NCBI GenBank assembly: GCA_963575745.1
Contig: CAUYUJ010003618.1
Location: 1 to 64,000 of the forward strand
Direction of reading: 5' to 3'
DNA: 64,000 bases
DNA from: Prorocentrum cordatum
Lineage: Eukaryota > Sar > Dinophyceae > Prorocentrales > Prorocentraceae
Every line of letters begins with the position of its first letter. The first letter of the stretch is position 1. Below the pieces are notes generated by a model, which worked only from the letters and a program-made list of their open reading frames with translations, searched no databases and was not told where the DNA came from. Of the stretch, positions 53,346 to 64,000 are shown piece by piece. The translations under genes were made by a program, and so were the position numbers.

Positions 53346-53600
53346 CAACAACAACAACAACACCAACAACGACAACAACAACGACAACGACAACGACGGC
53401 AACGGCAACGACGACAACAACAACAACAACAACAACACCAACAACAACAACAACAACAACAACAATAGCAGCAACAACAACAACAACAGCAGTAGCGAGA
53501 ACACCAACACCATGACCAACACCACCACCAACAACAAATATCAACAACAAAAACGACAACAACTGCAACTACAGCAGCGACAACACCAACAACAATCATA
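53340..53600. repeat. (CAA)n with GACAAC/AGCAAC variants
   Basis: About 260 bp of triplets ending CAACAATCATATTAAGGCTG, the recurrent right-hand boundary of these tracts. Confidence 0.9.
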
Positions 53601-54310
53601 TTAAGGCTGTTCGCTCTTATCTGCTCGCGTGCCATTCAACACGTATACCCCCCCATACCATCGATACCCGCCCTCTTCGCGTTCGATCGTACCCCCTTGG
53701 GGGCATATCTTCATGTTCTGCAGCGAATATTTCGTGCGGTCCCTAAGGCAGGGGAAGAGAGGACGGATGGAAGGAATGGACGAGTGCGAAGGAGGAGGAT
53801 AGAGCACGACAGAGAGTAGTAGAAGGGGGGGTGAGAACAGAAAACACGTGGCAGAACCAGACGGGCAGATCGGGCGGATAGACTTTAACGGGCGGGTCGG
53901 GAAGGCGGGCCCAGCCGGCCAGGTCGAGCAGTCGGGTTGCTGAAGCGTGCGTGCTGCATGAATCGCGAGGAGGTCTCGAACGATAACTCGATTCCCAAAC
54001 ATATCGTAAGGACATCGACAGCGAGAGTGTGATTCTGAGTGTCGAAGGCGCGGCGTCTGAATAAATTGCAAGGGGGTCCCACACGAGAGCGCGATTCCTG
54101 TATGCATTGGAAGTCATGCGCGAAAGCGCAAAGTGGAAATACACTGTGGCGAAGTATCAAACGGGAGCCGTTGCTCGTGTAAATCGGTGGCCGGGGGCGC
54201 AATTTAACGTTCAAGACTTCCCCACATAAAAACAGGGTGCGAGCCCTGGGAATGGCACTTCACTTGAAACACTCAGTGTGCACCGGGCAGGGGGATCAAC
54301 AATTCTCGTC
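53601..54310 (+). repeat. Repeat B, copy 3 (without the long minisatellite)
   Basis: Starts CTGTTCGCTCTTATCTGCTCG and ends with GAGAGCGCGATTCC-type units and a GTGCACCGGGCAGGGGG boundary. The middle differs from copies 1 and 2. Confidence 0.7.
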
Positions 54311-54985
54311 GCGAAGATCCCCATATGTGGACTTCATAGTGATGGCATGCTTCGGTAGATGACATTGTCCTTTTTCAATATCTGAATGTCCGCAGATCCA
54401 TGTGGAAGACGATGCCGATAGAGACGCCGACGACTACGACGACTTGAACTAAGCGTGTTGTCCTTCCTTCCTCCTCCTCCTCCGCCCTGTCCTCCTCCTC
54501 TTCCTCCATGTTCTGTGAACACCTGCCATGGAAATCCATCCGTGAAGACGAGAATGCCAAGGAAACTCGAACAATATGTGCCAAGGGAACTCGAACAATG
54601 TATGCCAAGGAAGCTCGAACAATGTAAAACTACACAGGAAAACCTAAAGCGGCGAAGCTCGGGTCAGGAGCCTCGAGCCTCGAACCTCTGGCCTCCGCCA
54701 ACCGAATTGCCTGCTCGGCGGCGAGAACCCTCTTACTCTTTCTATATCCGTTGTCCTCCTCCTCCTCCTCCTTCCCCTATTCCTCCCTTTTCCTCAACCT
54801 TTTCCTTCTAGTCCTGCTCCTTTCTCTCCGCCATCCCTCCCCACTTACCAGTTCCCTGTCACCACCTCCTACTCCAGCTCCACCTCCTCCACCTCCTCTC
54901 GCAATCTGAGCCCTGCGGGATGCTTCAGCCAGCGCTCCGCCTGAGAACTCCTTACGACTTGCAAGGGGCGCATCGGATGAATTTC
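54311..54985. other. Unclassified stretch with (TCC)n
   Basis: TCC-rich tracts lie at 54465-54510 and 54750-54795. AACTCGAACAATGTATGCCAAGG-like units recur three times at 54555-54630. No gene is recognised. Confidence 0.5.
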
Positions 54986-56110
54986 GAGACGGACCCAACC
55001 GTGGCGAAGAGGAACCCCAAGGACACCGATTGGGCACCCAAACAGGCAAACCGCCTGTGACATCCCCCCCAATCTGGGCGCGAACGGGCCCGTGATATAC
55101 CCCTTGGCCGCTCCCCTTGGAAGTGCTGAAACCAGCGCATCGCCTGAGACATCCTCAGAAAATGGTCCGAAAGAGAAGGATGTTGAGCACCCAAACAATC
55201 AAATCGCCTGAGATACACACCCCAATATGGGCGCGAACGGGCCCGTGAAATGCCCCCTGGCCGTGGCGCCCCCCCTGAAGTGCTGAAACCAGCGCATCGC
55301 CTGAGACATCCTCGGAAACTGCTCCGAAAGAGAAGGATGTTGAGTACACAAACAGGCAAACCGTCCGAGACATCCCCCAGTCTGGGCGCGAACGGGCCCG
55401 TGATATACCCTTCGGCGCCCCCTTGTTGAGACAACCTCGGAAACTGCTCCGAAAGAGAAGGCTGTGGAGAACACAAACAGGCAAACCGCATGAGACATCC
55501 ACCCAATCTGGGCGCGAACGGCTGCTCCGAAACAAAAAAAAATTGAACACCCAAACAAGCAAACCGCTTGAGACACATCCCCCAATCTGGGTGCGAACGT
55601 ACCCGTGATATACCCCCTGGCGCTCCCCCTTGGAAGTGCTGCAACCAGCGCATCGCCTGAGACAACCTCAGAAACTGCTCCGAAAGAGAAGGATGTTGAG
55701 CACACGAACAGGCAAACCACATGAGACGTCCCCCCAATCTGGGCGCGAACGGGTCTGTGATACACCCCCTGGCGCCTCCTTTTGGAAGTGCTGAAACCAG
55801 CGCCTTGCCTGAGACAACCTCGGAAACTGCTCCGAAAGAGAAGGATGTTGAGCACACGAACAGGCAAGCCGCATGAGACGTCCCCCCAATCTGGGCGCGA
55901 ACGGGTCTGTGATACACCCCCCGGCGCCTCCTTTGGAAGTGCTGAAACCAACGCCTTGCCTGAGACACCCTCGGAAACTGCTCCAAAGCAGAAGGATGTC
56001 CAGCAAACCGCCTGAGACATCCCCCCGATCTGGGCGCGAACGGGCCTGTGATATACGCTGGGCGCCCCCAGTACTGAAACCAGCGCCTCGCTTGAGACAT
56101 TCTCCAACGT
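54986..56110. repeat. ~150-170-bp satellite, about 8 units
   Basis: GGGCGCGAACGGG(C/T)C(C/T)GTGATA and AAACTGCTCCGAAAGAGAAG recur through the array. On the minus strand the units stay open and mimic a repetitive protein, which I do not call a gene. Confidence 0.9.
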
Positions 56111-57095
56111 GTGTGTGAGTCTGGGCGCGGAAATACAAGGAGTGTGGGTGAGGGCGGGGGGGGGGAAGGGGAAGAGGGGGGCTGACGCGGGCTGACGCGT
56201 TTCGGTGTTCGGGGGAAGGGGGTGCTCGGGGGGGGGGAAGGGGCTCGGGAGAGGTAGGGGGGGAGGGGCGAGCTTCGCTCTGGCGAGGGGATGGGGGGGG
56301 GCTGACGCGGGCTGACGTGGGGGGAGGGGGCCCTCCAGTGCCCCGACGCCCAGGCGCGGCGACCAGACGGCATCACACAACCACGGCGCCGCCATGCCGC
56401 CACGCTGGCGGCTGCGTTCTCTGCCCGGGGCCTCTTCCCGGGCTTCGGGTTGGGCCCCAGGCCGAACCCAGGGAGGGTCGCGACTGGGGAGTTCCCGACC
56501 GGGGAGGATCGCCACTGAGAGAGAATGGGAGTCGCGACCAAAGGGCGGGGGGCGCGACCGGAGAGGAATCGAGACCGGGGGAGGCTCGCTATGCGGGGAA
56601 CGCTCGCTGTGCGGGGGAGACCGTCTCTTGCTGTCCTCCCTCCTGCGTCCTGTTTTGTTTCGTTAAAAAAAAACACATAGCTCGTGTCCCCTTTTTGAAC
56701 CGTATCCCCCCGGACACCCAAAGATGGAGGAACAAGATGGGGACGAGAACTACCCAGAAGGAAAGGATGACGGTGACAAGGGAAGAGGAGGAGGAGGAGG
56801 AGGAGGAGGAGGAGGGGGAGGAGGAACAGAGACGCGCTGGGCTGCCCCCAACAGCAGCGGAATCGCCCCGGATCGGCGGCACTGGCCGGAGGCCACTACA
56901 ATACCAGGAATGTGAGTGAGTCTGCATATGAATATCAGAAATCGAAGAGCGAGCGCTCCTGAGTATGAGTGAGTCTGAATATGAGTGTCTACATGTGAGC
57001 GAATCAGAAAATGATGACCTGAGGGTGGGAGGTGTTATCTCGTTCTCCGCGCGGTCACAATAATAACAATAGCCCCATCCTCAGTAGGATATGTG
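56111..57095. other. G-rich and low-complexity non-coding DNA
   Basis: G runs and GCTGACGCGGGCTGACG repeats at 56150-56330; GGGGAGGATCGCCACTGAGA-like units at 56470-56600; (GGA)n at 56785-56825. No gene is recognised. Confidence 0.6.
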
Positions 57096-57114
57096 GAATA
57101 CGTATTCGGCAGAA

Positions 57115-57350
57115 ATGAAAATGCAACAACCAAAGCACCACCACCAACAACACACAAACACCAACAACAAACACTGACCGACGAACACCAAACAACAACC
57201 AACAACACCACCAACAACATCAATAAGAACAGCGGCAGTAACACCAAACAATCAACAACGAACATCGAACAGCACACAACAAGCAACAACAGTAACAATG
57301 ACAACATCAACAACAACACAATAGCAGTACCAACAACACATACTACGACT
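57115..57350. repeat. Degenerate (CAA)n tract
   Basis: ACCAACAACAAACACTGACC-like degenerate CAA DNA, without the usual boundary motifs. Confidence 0.85.
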
Positions 57351-57599
57351 ACCACAGCGACAACAATAACGACAGTCATGAAAGGCCCCTTGGGGGCCTC
57401 GGGCGTCGTTGGGCCTCCTGGGGCCCCTTCGGGGCCGAGGCCTCGAAATGCCCTTCCAACAAAAAAACTCCCGAGGAACGTGTTGCATGGTTAGGCAGAC
57501 TGTTGCTGAACAGCCCGTCCAATAAACTCACCGAGGGAGGTGTCTTGAAAGCTCGGTGGAGATAATTAACCCAACCAAAAGCTTGCGGAATAATGTGTT

Positions 57600-60118
57600 T
57601 GGACAATTTGTGAAAGGGCAACCATCAAACAAAGACGCGTTTGGAAACCTTCTGCCGCAAATAACATCGAACTGCACAGGCGATTTTCGCGCGCCGGAGC
57701 CTGCTGGTAACCGCTCTAATGACGAGCGTGCCGAATTCGCGTCGTCGATGTGGGATGCCTCCACATGCATAATCGGGCCGCGACACTGGAGACCGTCGTT
57801 CTCGCAGGCGTCGGTAGAAACGGCGCCTGGACACGTCGGAGAAGTGGATGAAGCGCAAGCCCGCAGGGCCGCTGAGCATCCTGCCGTTGTCCGCTTGGGA
57901 ACTCTGGGAGGTGTTCGCCTGCGTCGGCGCGCGATTGCGCTGTCGGGCGTGGGCAAGGCGCGCAAGTGAGCGCGATCGCCCCAGTCGATACTCCCGCGGC
58001 ATCTGGGCCTTCCGCTTGGAAGGGTTCTCTTCGCCGTCAAAGGCGTCGATCGCTCCCGAAACTCCTCGTGGTCGTCCTGGGCGTCTGAGGATCTCGGGTT
58101 GGAGCGCCATCATCATTGCCCCTGCTGGGACTGAGCGTGGCGAGGCGCATTTCCTTCTCTTGGCTTTGCTCAGGAGCTCGCTGACTGCGGCACGTTACCC
58201 GGGCGCTTCAATCGCGAAATTCAGCTGGAGCCACCGCGGCGCGCTCGAGAGGCTCTGCGCCTCTCGAAGCACCGCTGGCGCGCTCGAGAGACTGCGAGCC
58301 CCCCGCGGTGGCGCGGTTGGTGCCTGCGGGTAGTCCTCGGGCTGCGACTCGTGAACACAGTGGTCCGCCTCGGCCTCCTGCTCTGGCATCGCGTCGAAAT
58401 CGGTTTCCTGGCAGCTCATGGTGTCGCGGAGTGCCGGTGGGAGGTGGGCGGCTGGTGTCGAGGCCGCGAGCGTAGGCGTCGTCGTCGGCTGCAGGGTGGT
58501 GGGCGTCGTCGTTGGGCGTGGTGGTGCTGAGTCGTTGTGGTCGTGGTGGTGCGGCTTTGGCGTCTCATGTAGTGTCGTCGGCGTCGTCGTCGGCGTGGGA
58601 GTGGTGCCGAATGGTGTCGGGCGTGGTGGTACGAGGTCGTCCCGTGTCGGGGGCGCAACTAGAGCTGGTACTGCAAGTAGCCCTCCTGACTCCTTCGGCA
58701 CCTGGGCGTTGTAGGAATTGCTGCCATTGGCCCATGTTGGAGCGCGAGCTCGGGAGAATGCCGTAGAGGCGCTTGCGGGCTCGAAGCTTATGTCGGAGCA
58801 TGGTCCTGGTGACACGTGGCATTCGGCTAGTCGTCGCTCTCTCCACGCCTACCCCGGGTCGTCGCACTGCATCTCCTGGTATGTATGGTTCGTGTCCTTC
58901 ATGTGGCGGCGAAGTCGTTTGCTGTGGTCGTAGATGGTCTGGTCCAGCGCCTGGAACGTCTGTTTGTAGGCGTTGTTATCTTCCTTGTCGTGTGGCTGTT
59001 GCCGCAGTTGCGCTCGTTGCCGACGTAGCTGAAGGTTCTCTGCGCGCGCTTCTCGGTACAATTTGGGTCGTCGCGCTATGCGTGAAAAGTGCTCGAGGGC
59101 CGCGTCGCGAAACAGTGCGTGATGAGGCCCCAATGGCAAGTGCCGTCGTCGAGGTCAAGGTGCTCGTCCAGCAGGTCACCGTGGGTGGTCAGCTGGCTCT
59201 CTAGGCGGTGCAGGAACTCGATGCGCTTGCAACCCTCGAGGAAAGGCCCAGCGCGATGGCGTCGCGGTCCAAGGTCTGGTAGGCCTTCCCCTCCGTGTGG
59301 CAGGCGGGCGGTGCCGCTAATTTGAAGATCAACGGCTTGTGGTCCTTGAGTCGCCTGGAGATCTGCAGAGCGTTGGCGGGGTGGTTCCAGACGCGGGGCT
59401 GCAGGATGCGGGGGACTAAGCCCGTGGGAATGCAGATGTAGTCGGTGACTGAGGGGTGGCGCCCGTCGTAGGTGGGACCAGTGTCGTAGTACGTGTTGGC
59501 GGCGGCCATGCGGGTGATCACGAAGTTGTGGTGGTAGAGCTTGCCTGCTTCGCCTTCCTTGCCCGTAGGGAAGTGGCCCACCGTCTCGTCGCCATCGGGA
59601 CAAAGCCGAAACGGTCGTTGAGGTCCATCATCACGATGGGGGTGACGCGCGATGGTGCGGCTAGGAACTCCATCTTCACCCACTGGGCCACCCTCGTCAC
59701 GGCGACTCGCCACCGAGGAAGTTCCCGTCGGTCCCATGGTGTTGGAGGCCAGGAGGCCGCGATGATATTGTAGCGCCCTGCTCGAAAGGGATGGTTCTGT
59801 CTCGTCTTTGGAGTTCTGGTGGTGGTGCTGTGATGTTTTGATGTGTTTCTGTTTGGATCTGCTGTTGAGGGGGATGCAACAGCCCGCAGAGCTGTTCACA
59901 CGCATGCTGTGTCGCCAATGTCCGACATGAATAGCCAGGTGGTGTTCGTAGCGCTGCGTGTGATGCGGGCTGCGCGGATGGTTCGGGGTCTTCGTACCAG
60001 GGCACCCGACGATGTGGATCTGGCGCAGCTGGGCGCTGACCTCCTCGCCACGGGTGCCTGTGAGTCTAAACGGGCTGAAAACCACGAGCGAAAGGAACAT
60101 GGCTCGAGCGGCAGTCAT
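57600..60118 (-). mobile_element. Endonuclease-bearing LINE remnant
   Basis: Minus strand from 60118: an apurinic-type endonuclease domain (60080-59300), then a basic helical linker (59140-58570), a Pro/Thr/His-rich low-complexity part (58815-58195), and unclassified sequence to about 57600. No RT catalytic box was found downstream, so the 3' part is missing or too decayed. At least three frame changes are needed. The other LINEs here have RT and RNase H but no endonuclease, so this is the only endonuclease evidence in the window. Confidence 0.65.
59201..60118 (-). pseudogene. LINE endonuclease (EEP fold), frameshifted
   Basis: N-terminal segment RGEEVSAQLRQIHIVGCPGTK (the 'q..i..iQET' region, with the Glu not evident). 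TPIVMMDLNDRFG at about 59640-59600 carries the D-x-N catalytic pair, in the frame 59518-59700. After a frameshift near 59600 come ANTYYDTGPT, HPSVTDYICIP (catalytic Asp) and SRRLKDHKPLIFKL (the terminal DH pair). Catalytic residues are mostly kept, but the frame is broken. Confidence 0.7.
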
Positions 60119-60395
60119 CGCGCTCCCGAGGGAGCACGTGTGCGCGGCGCCCTCTATGCTCGAGCAGGCATCTCGCGCCTGTCTGGTGCCTCCACCAGCC
60201 CCGCGGAGACCGCTCGAGCCAGGAAGGGCATATTCCGATTCATGTATTTCAATAGGGCCGGGGACACCGGAAAGAGCGCACCCCCCCCTGACCCCCCACC
60301 CCCAAACGAATTTCGAATCCTCGGGCCTGTCTTGCGCCTCAATGCGGCCAGCCTGGAGTCATCTTGACGCCCCCCGAGCCAACCGGAAGCAAAAA
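60119..60395. other. Unclassified 5' flank of the endonuclease LINE
   Basis: Several CTCGAGC motifs but no convincing leader relic. No gene is seen. Confidence 0.4.
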
Positions 60396-60800
60396 ACGCA
60401 AAGGCCGAACACATTGCTTTTGTACCGTTTTTTTGTTCTGATTGTCCGACTCTCCGGGCCCTGTTGGGCCAACTCTGGGCCTCTTCGGGGCTCGTCTGGG
60501 GACTCATTTGGAACCGTCCTCGGGCTATCTCAACAGCCGATCGCAAGCGAAACGCGAGACGGCCAAAAACATTGATTTCCCCATGGTGTTCATTGATTTT
60601 CATTGTTTGGGGGCCTCCTTCGGGCAGCCTTTGGGCCTCTGTGGGGCTCGTCTGGGGACTCATTTGGAGCCGTCCTGGGGCTGTCTTGACGCCTCCCGAG
60701 CCGATCGTACACGTCGTTCACTTCCAATCGTGCTCATTTCTAATTGTGCTCGTTCCAAATTGTTCCTGGCCCCCTAATGGCCAGGGAGAGGCCCAGGATA
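60396..60800. repeat. ~154-bp tandem repeat, two units
   Basis: GGGGCTCGTCTGGGGACTCA TTTGGA recurs at about 60487 and 60642, in GGCCTC-type sequence related to 32400-33895. Confidence 0.75.
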
Positions 60801-60806
60801 GAACAA

Positions 60807-61680
60807 ATCGCCGGCCCCCTTGTGGGGCCACCAGGCTGTAGGCCGAAGCTTGGCAGTTTCCTGTGCCAGTTGCAGCTTCCAGTTTCCATTGTTACAATTC
60901 TGCTTATTGCTGCTTACTGTGTTACAATTCTGCTTCTTGCTGTTTACTGTTCCTTGTTGATGGACCGCGCGAGGGTGGGAGGCCCAAAACGGGCATTTTC
61001 ACCACGCCCTCAGCGTGTTGTCTGAATTGCTGGGGTGCAGATCGGCGGGTCAGGGTCCAAAAACACACGGGATTTGTGACATTCGGTGGCACCCCTCACA
61101 CAGATCGGCGGGGTCAGTGTCCAAAAACACAAAGGATTTGCCACTTGTCTGACATTCGGTGGCACCCCTCATGCAGATCGGCGGGGTCAGGGTCTAAAAC
61201 ACACACGGGATTTGTCACATGTATGACATTCGGTGGCACCCCTCACGCAGATCGGCGGGGTCAGGGTCCAAAAATACATGGATTTGCTACATTTCTAAAA
61301 CTCGGCGGCACCTCTCACGCAGATCGGCAGGGTCAGGGTCCAAAACACTAGGGATTTGCTACATTTCTAAAACTCGGCGGCACCCCTCACGCAGATCGGC
61401 GGGGTCAGGGTCCAAAAACATATGGGATTTGCCACACTTCTGAAATTCGGCGGCATCCCTCAAGCAGATCCGTAGGGTCAGGGTCCAAAACACACAAGGG
61501 ATTTGCCACATTTCTGAAATTCGGTGGCACCCCTCACGCAGATCCGTAGGGTCAGGGTCGAAAAACAAACAGTTCCCGACACTGCTCCACGGCGGCGCCC
61601 AGACCTCATGATTTAGCTTTTGCATCTCCCATTATCCGAGACAGGGGGCCGGCGGCATGGGGCGAAGCCCTTACGGATAA
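60807..61680 (+). mobile_element. Composite repeat E, copy 3
   Basis: Left end ATCGCCGGCCCCCTTGTGGG (one C fewer than the others), conserved flank with a duplicated GTTACAATTCTGCTT, about seven units near 73 bp, and the right end with TTATCCG (61632) and final CGGATAA (61680), which can pair as a hairpin across about 35 bp. Confidence 0.75.
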
Positions 61681-61739
61681 ACAAATTCCCCGATCAGAGC
61701 TTGCCTCTGCAGGGGTCCTAGCGGATATAAAGCTGAGGT

Positions 61740-62040
61740 GAGGTGGGCGGCCGGTTTCGGTGGCCGGGGCCGGGTGCCCGGGTGCCCGGGGGTTCCCGGG
61801 GGTGCCCGGGTGCCCAGGTGTGTGGCCGATTTCGGTGGCCGGGGCCGGGTGCCCGGGTGCCCAGGGGTGCCCAGGGGTGGTGCCGGGTGCCCAGGGGTGC
61901 CCGGGTGCCCGGGGTGCCCAGAAGTGCCCGGGGGTGCCTAGCCCAATAGCCCTATATCCCTATAGCCCAATAGCCCAATCGCCATATATCCCTATAGCAC
62001 TATAACCCTATAGCCCTATAGCCGTACCTATACGACCACC
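61740..62040. repeat. 'GGGTGCCCGG' then 'CCCTATAG' short tandem repeats
   Basis: About 200 bp of a roughly 10-bp repeat GGGTGCCC(G/A)G with two TTTCGGTGGCCGGGGCCGG inserts, then TATAGCCCAATAGCCC-type units to 62025. Confidence 0.85.
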
Positions 62041-62079
62041 CTACGGGTGATAAGGAGGTTCGGGGGGGGGGGGAACCAA

Positions 62080-62310
62080 CGTCTCACTCGATCGGTCTCA
62101 CTATCGATCTCAGAATCGATCGAACTATCGGTCTCGCTCGACCGATCTCACTCGATCGATCTCACAATCGATCTCACTCGATCTATCTCATTCGATCGAT
62201 CTCACAATTGATCTCACAATCGATCTCACAATCGATCGCACAATCGATCTCACATTCGGTCTCAATATCGATCTCACTATCGATATGGCAATCGCTCTCA
62301 CAATCAACGG
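62080..62310. repeat. 'ATCGATCTCACA' short tandem repeat
   Basis: About 20 imperfect units of 9-13 bp built around ATCGAT/CGATCG and CTCAC. Confidence 0.85.
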
Positions 62311-62354
<44 letters not shown>

Positions 62355-62953
62355 ACATCATCAACATCAACATCATCACCGACATCGTCATCATCATGAG
62401 GGCACCGTCATCATCATCATCATCATCATAAACATCATCATCAACGACAGCATCATCATCGGGACAACATCATCATCATAATCATCACCATCATCATCTC
62501 ATCATCAACATCATCATCATCATCATCGTCATCATCATCGGGACACAGTCATCGTCATCATCATCAGCAGCATCATCATAATCATCATCATACTCGGGAC
62601 ACCATCATGATCACCATCGTGATCATCATCAACATTATCATCAACATCGACATCATCCTCGGGACACCACCATCATCATCATGATCATCGCATCATCATC
62701 ATCGACGTCATCATCATCAACAATGTCATCATCGTCATTATTGGGGCACCATCATCATCATGAGCAACATCATCATCAACATCGTCATTATCATTATTAT
62801 CATCATCGGGACCCCATCAGCATCACCATCATCATGATCACCACCATCATCATCAACATCGGGACACCATAATCATCATCAACATCATCATCATCAACAT
62901 CATGATCGCCGGGACACCATTTCCATCAACATCATCATCACCAACATCATCGG

Positions 62954-63002
<49 letters not shown>

Positions 63003-63515
63003 GCGACACCGTCATCGTCATCATCATCATCATCATCAGCATAATCATCATGAGCATCATCATCCTCATCATCGGGACACTATCATCATCATCGAGACCA
63101 TCATCAACATCATCATCATCTTCATCGGGACACCATCATCATCATCCCATCATCATCAGCATCAGCATCATCATCATAATCATCATCATTATCATCTCAT
63201 CATCATCGTCATCATCCTCGGGACACCACCATCATCATCATGATCATCGCATCATCATCATCGACATCATCATCATCATCAACAATATCATCATCGTCAT
63301 CATTGGGGCACCATCATCATCATGAGCAACATCATCATCAACATCGTCATTATCATTATTATCATCATCGGGACCCCATCAGCATCACCATCATCATGAT
63401 CACCACCATCATCATCAGCATCGGGACACCATAATCATCATCAACATCATCATCATCAACATCATGATCGCCGGGACACCATTTCCATCAACATCATCAT
63501 CACCAACATCATCGG

Positions 63516-63558
<43 letters not shown>

Positions 63559-63754
63559 GCGACACCGTCATCGTCATCATCATCATCATCAGCATAATCA
63601 TCATGAGCATCATCATCCTCATCATCGGGACACTATCATCATCATCGAGACCATCATCAACATCATTATCATCTTCATCGGGACACCGTCATCATCATCA
63701 TTATCATCCCATCATCATCATCATCATCAGCATCAGCATCAGCATCAGCATCAG

Positions 63755-63788
<34 letters not shown>

Positions 63789-63805
63789 TCATCATCATCA
63801 TCATC
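62310..63805. repeat. (ATC)n DNA with a 559-bp tandem duplication
   Basis: CATCATCAT with periodic 'CGGGACACC' interruptions. The block starting CTCGGGACACCACCATC at 62658 recurs at 63217, and the two copies stay aligned for about 550 bp. Confidence 0.95.
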
Positions 63806-64000
63806 ATCCTCGCGGGACACCGCGGGACACCGGCGGGACACCGCGGGACACCGCGGGACACCGGCGGGACACCGCGGGGCCCCGCGCCCCGGATGAGAAA
63901 CATTTGGTCCGGCCGCGCCTCAGCCACAGGAGGACACCGCGGTACACCAGCGGGACACTGCGGGGCCCCGCGCCCCGGAAGAGAAACATTTGGTCCGGCC
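63805..64000. repeat. 'GCGGGACACC' repeat with duplicated ~98-bp block
   Basis: ACACCGCGGG units, then GAGAAACATTTGGTCCGGCC at about 63894 and again at the window end (about 63981). The array probably continues beyond the window. Confidence 0.85.

Noticed and set aside
54952-56721. 589- and 438-codon minus-strand frames
   Set aside because: They run through the ~150-170-bp satellite and G-rich DNA; composition follows the repeat and no domain is seen.
60225-60245. Possible leader relic (CTTCCTGGCTCGAG) upstream of the endonuclease LINE
   Set aside because: Match limited to the last ~10 bases; no target duplication or defined element end beside it.
62310-63800. CRISPR-like impression from regularly spaced CGGGACACC in (ATC)n
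   Set aside because: Spacing is irregular, the 'spacers' are microsatellite, and the genome is eukaryotic.

Overview
This is nuclear DNA of a core dinoflagellate. The clearest sign is an exact copy of the 22-nt dinoflagellate spliced leader (DinoSL) on the minus strand at 16642-16663, with a degenerate copy at 14768-14789. GC-rich decayed LINE-type retrotransposons, very dense satellites and microsatellites, and a split gene with direct-repeat-flanked introns agree with this. A Prorocentrum-like or Symbiodiniaceae-like genome is plausible, but the species cannot be read from the window.

Host genes are few. A split minus-strand gene at about 23990-21979 encodes an FkbM/SAM-methyltransferase-like protein. 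An intact minus-strand reading frame at 45436-44612 encodes a probable secreted beta-trefoil-like protein. A possible single exon lies at 20100-19993. Every recognisable coding segment, retroelements included, is on the minus strand.

Retroelements: a LINE remnant at 91-3380 (reverse transcriptase, Cys/His knuckle, RNase H); two complete insertions in tandem at 10078-14789 and 15079-16662; a 5'-truncated LINE at about 36184-39998 sitting inside a 90-bp satellite; and an endonuclease-bearing LINE remnant at about 57600-60118. The tandem pair is the highlight. Each insertion starts exactly at base 1 or 2 of a spliced leader, ends in a (CTTTAA)n tail after a shared 3' segment, has an exact target-site duplication (15 and 13 bp), and lies in the same 'TGTTCTGCCGTGCTCC' minisatellite.

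The rest is layered repeat DNA, much of it as composite units with a simple-repeat or tandem-repeat core between conserved flanks. There are three copies of an element with a 73-bp tandem core (24151-25180, 29674-31177, 60807-61680). (CAA)n-cored units alternate into a higher-order array (48190-54310, with relatives at 3880-6190). (CA)n-cored units lie at 40820-42720 and 34470-34760. Satellites of about 90, 102, 150-170, 185, 188 and 447 bp fill other stretches, and (ATC)n DNA fills the last 1.7 kb. A large palindrome with a (TA)n centre lies near 4.4 kb.
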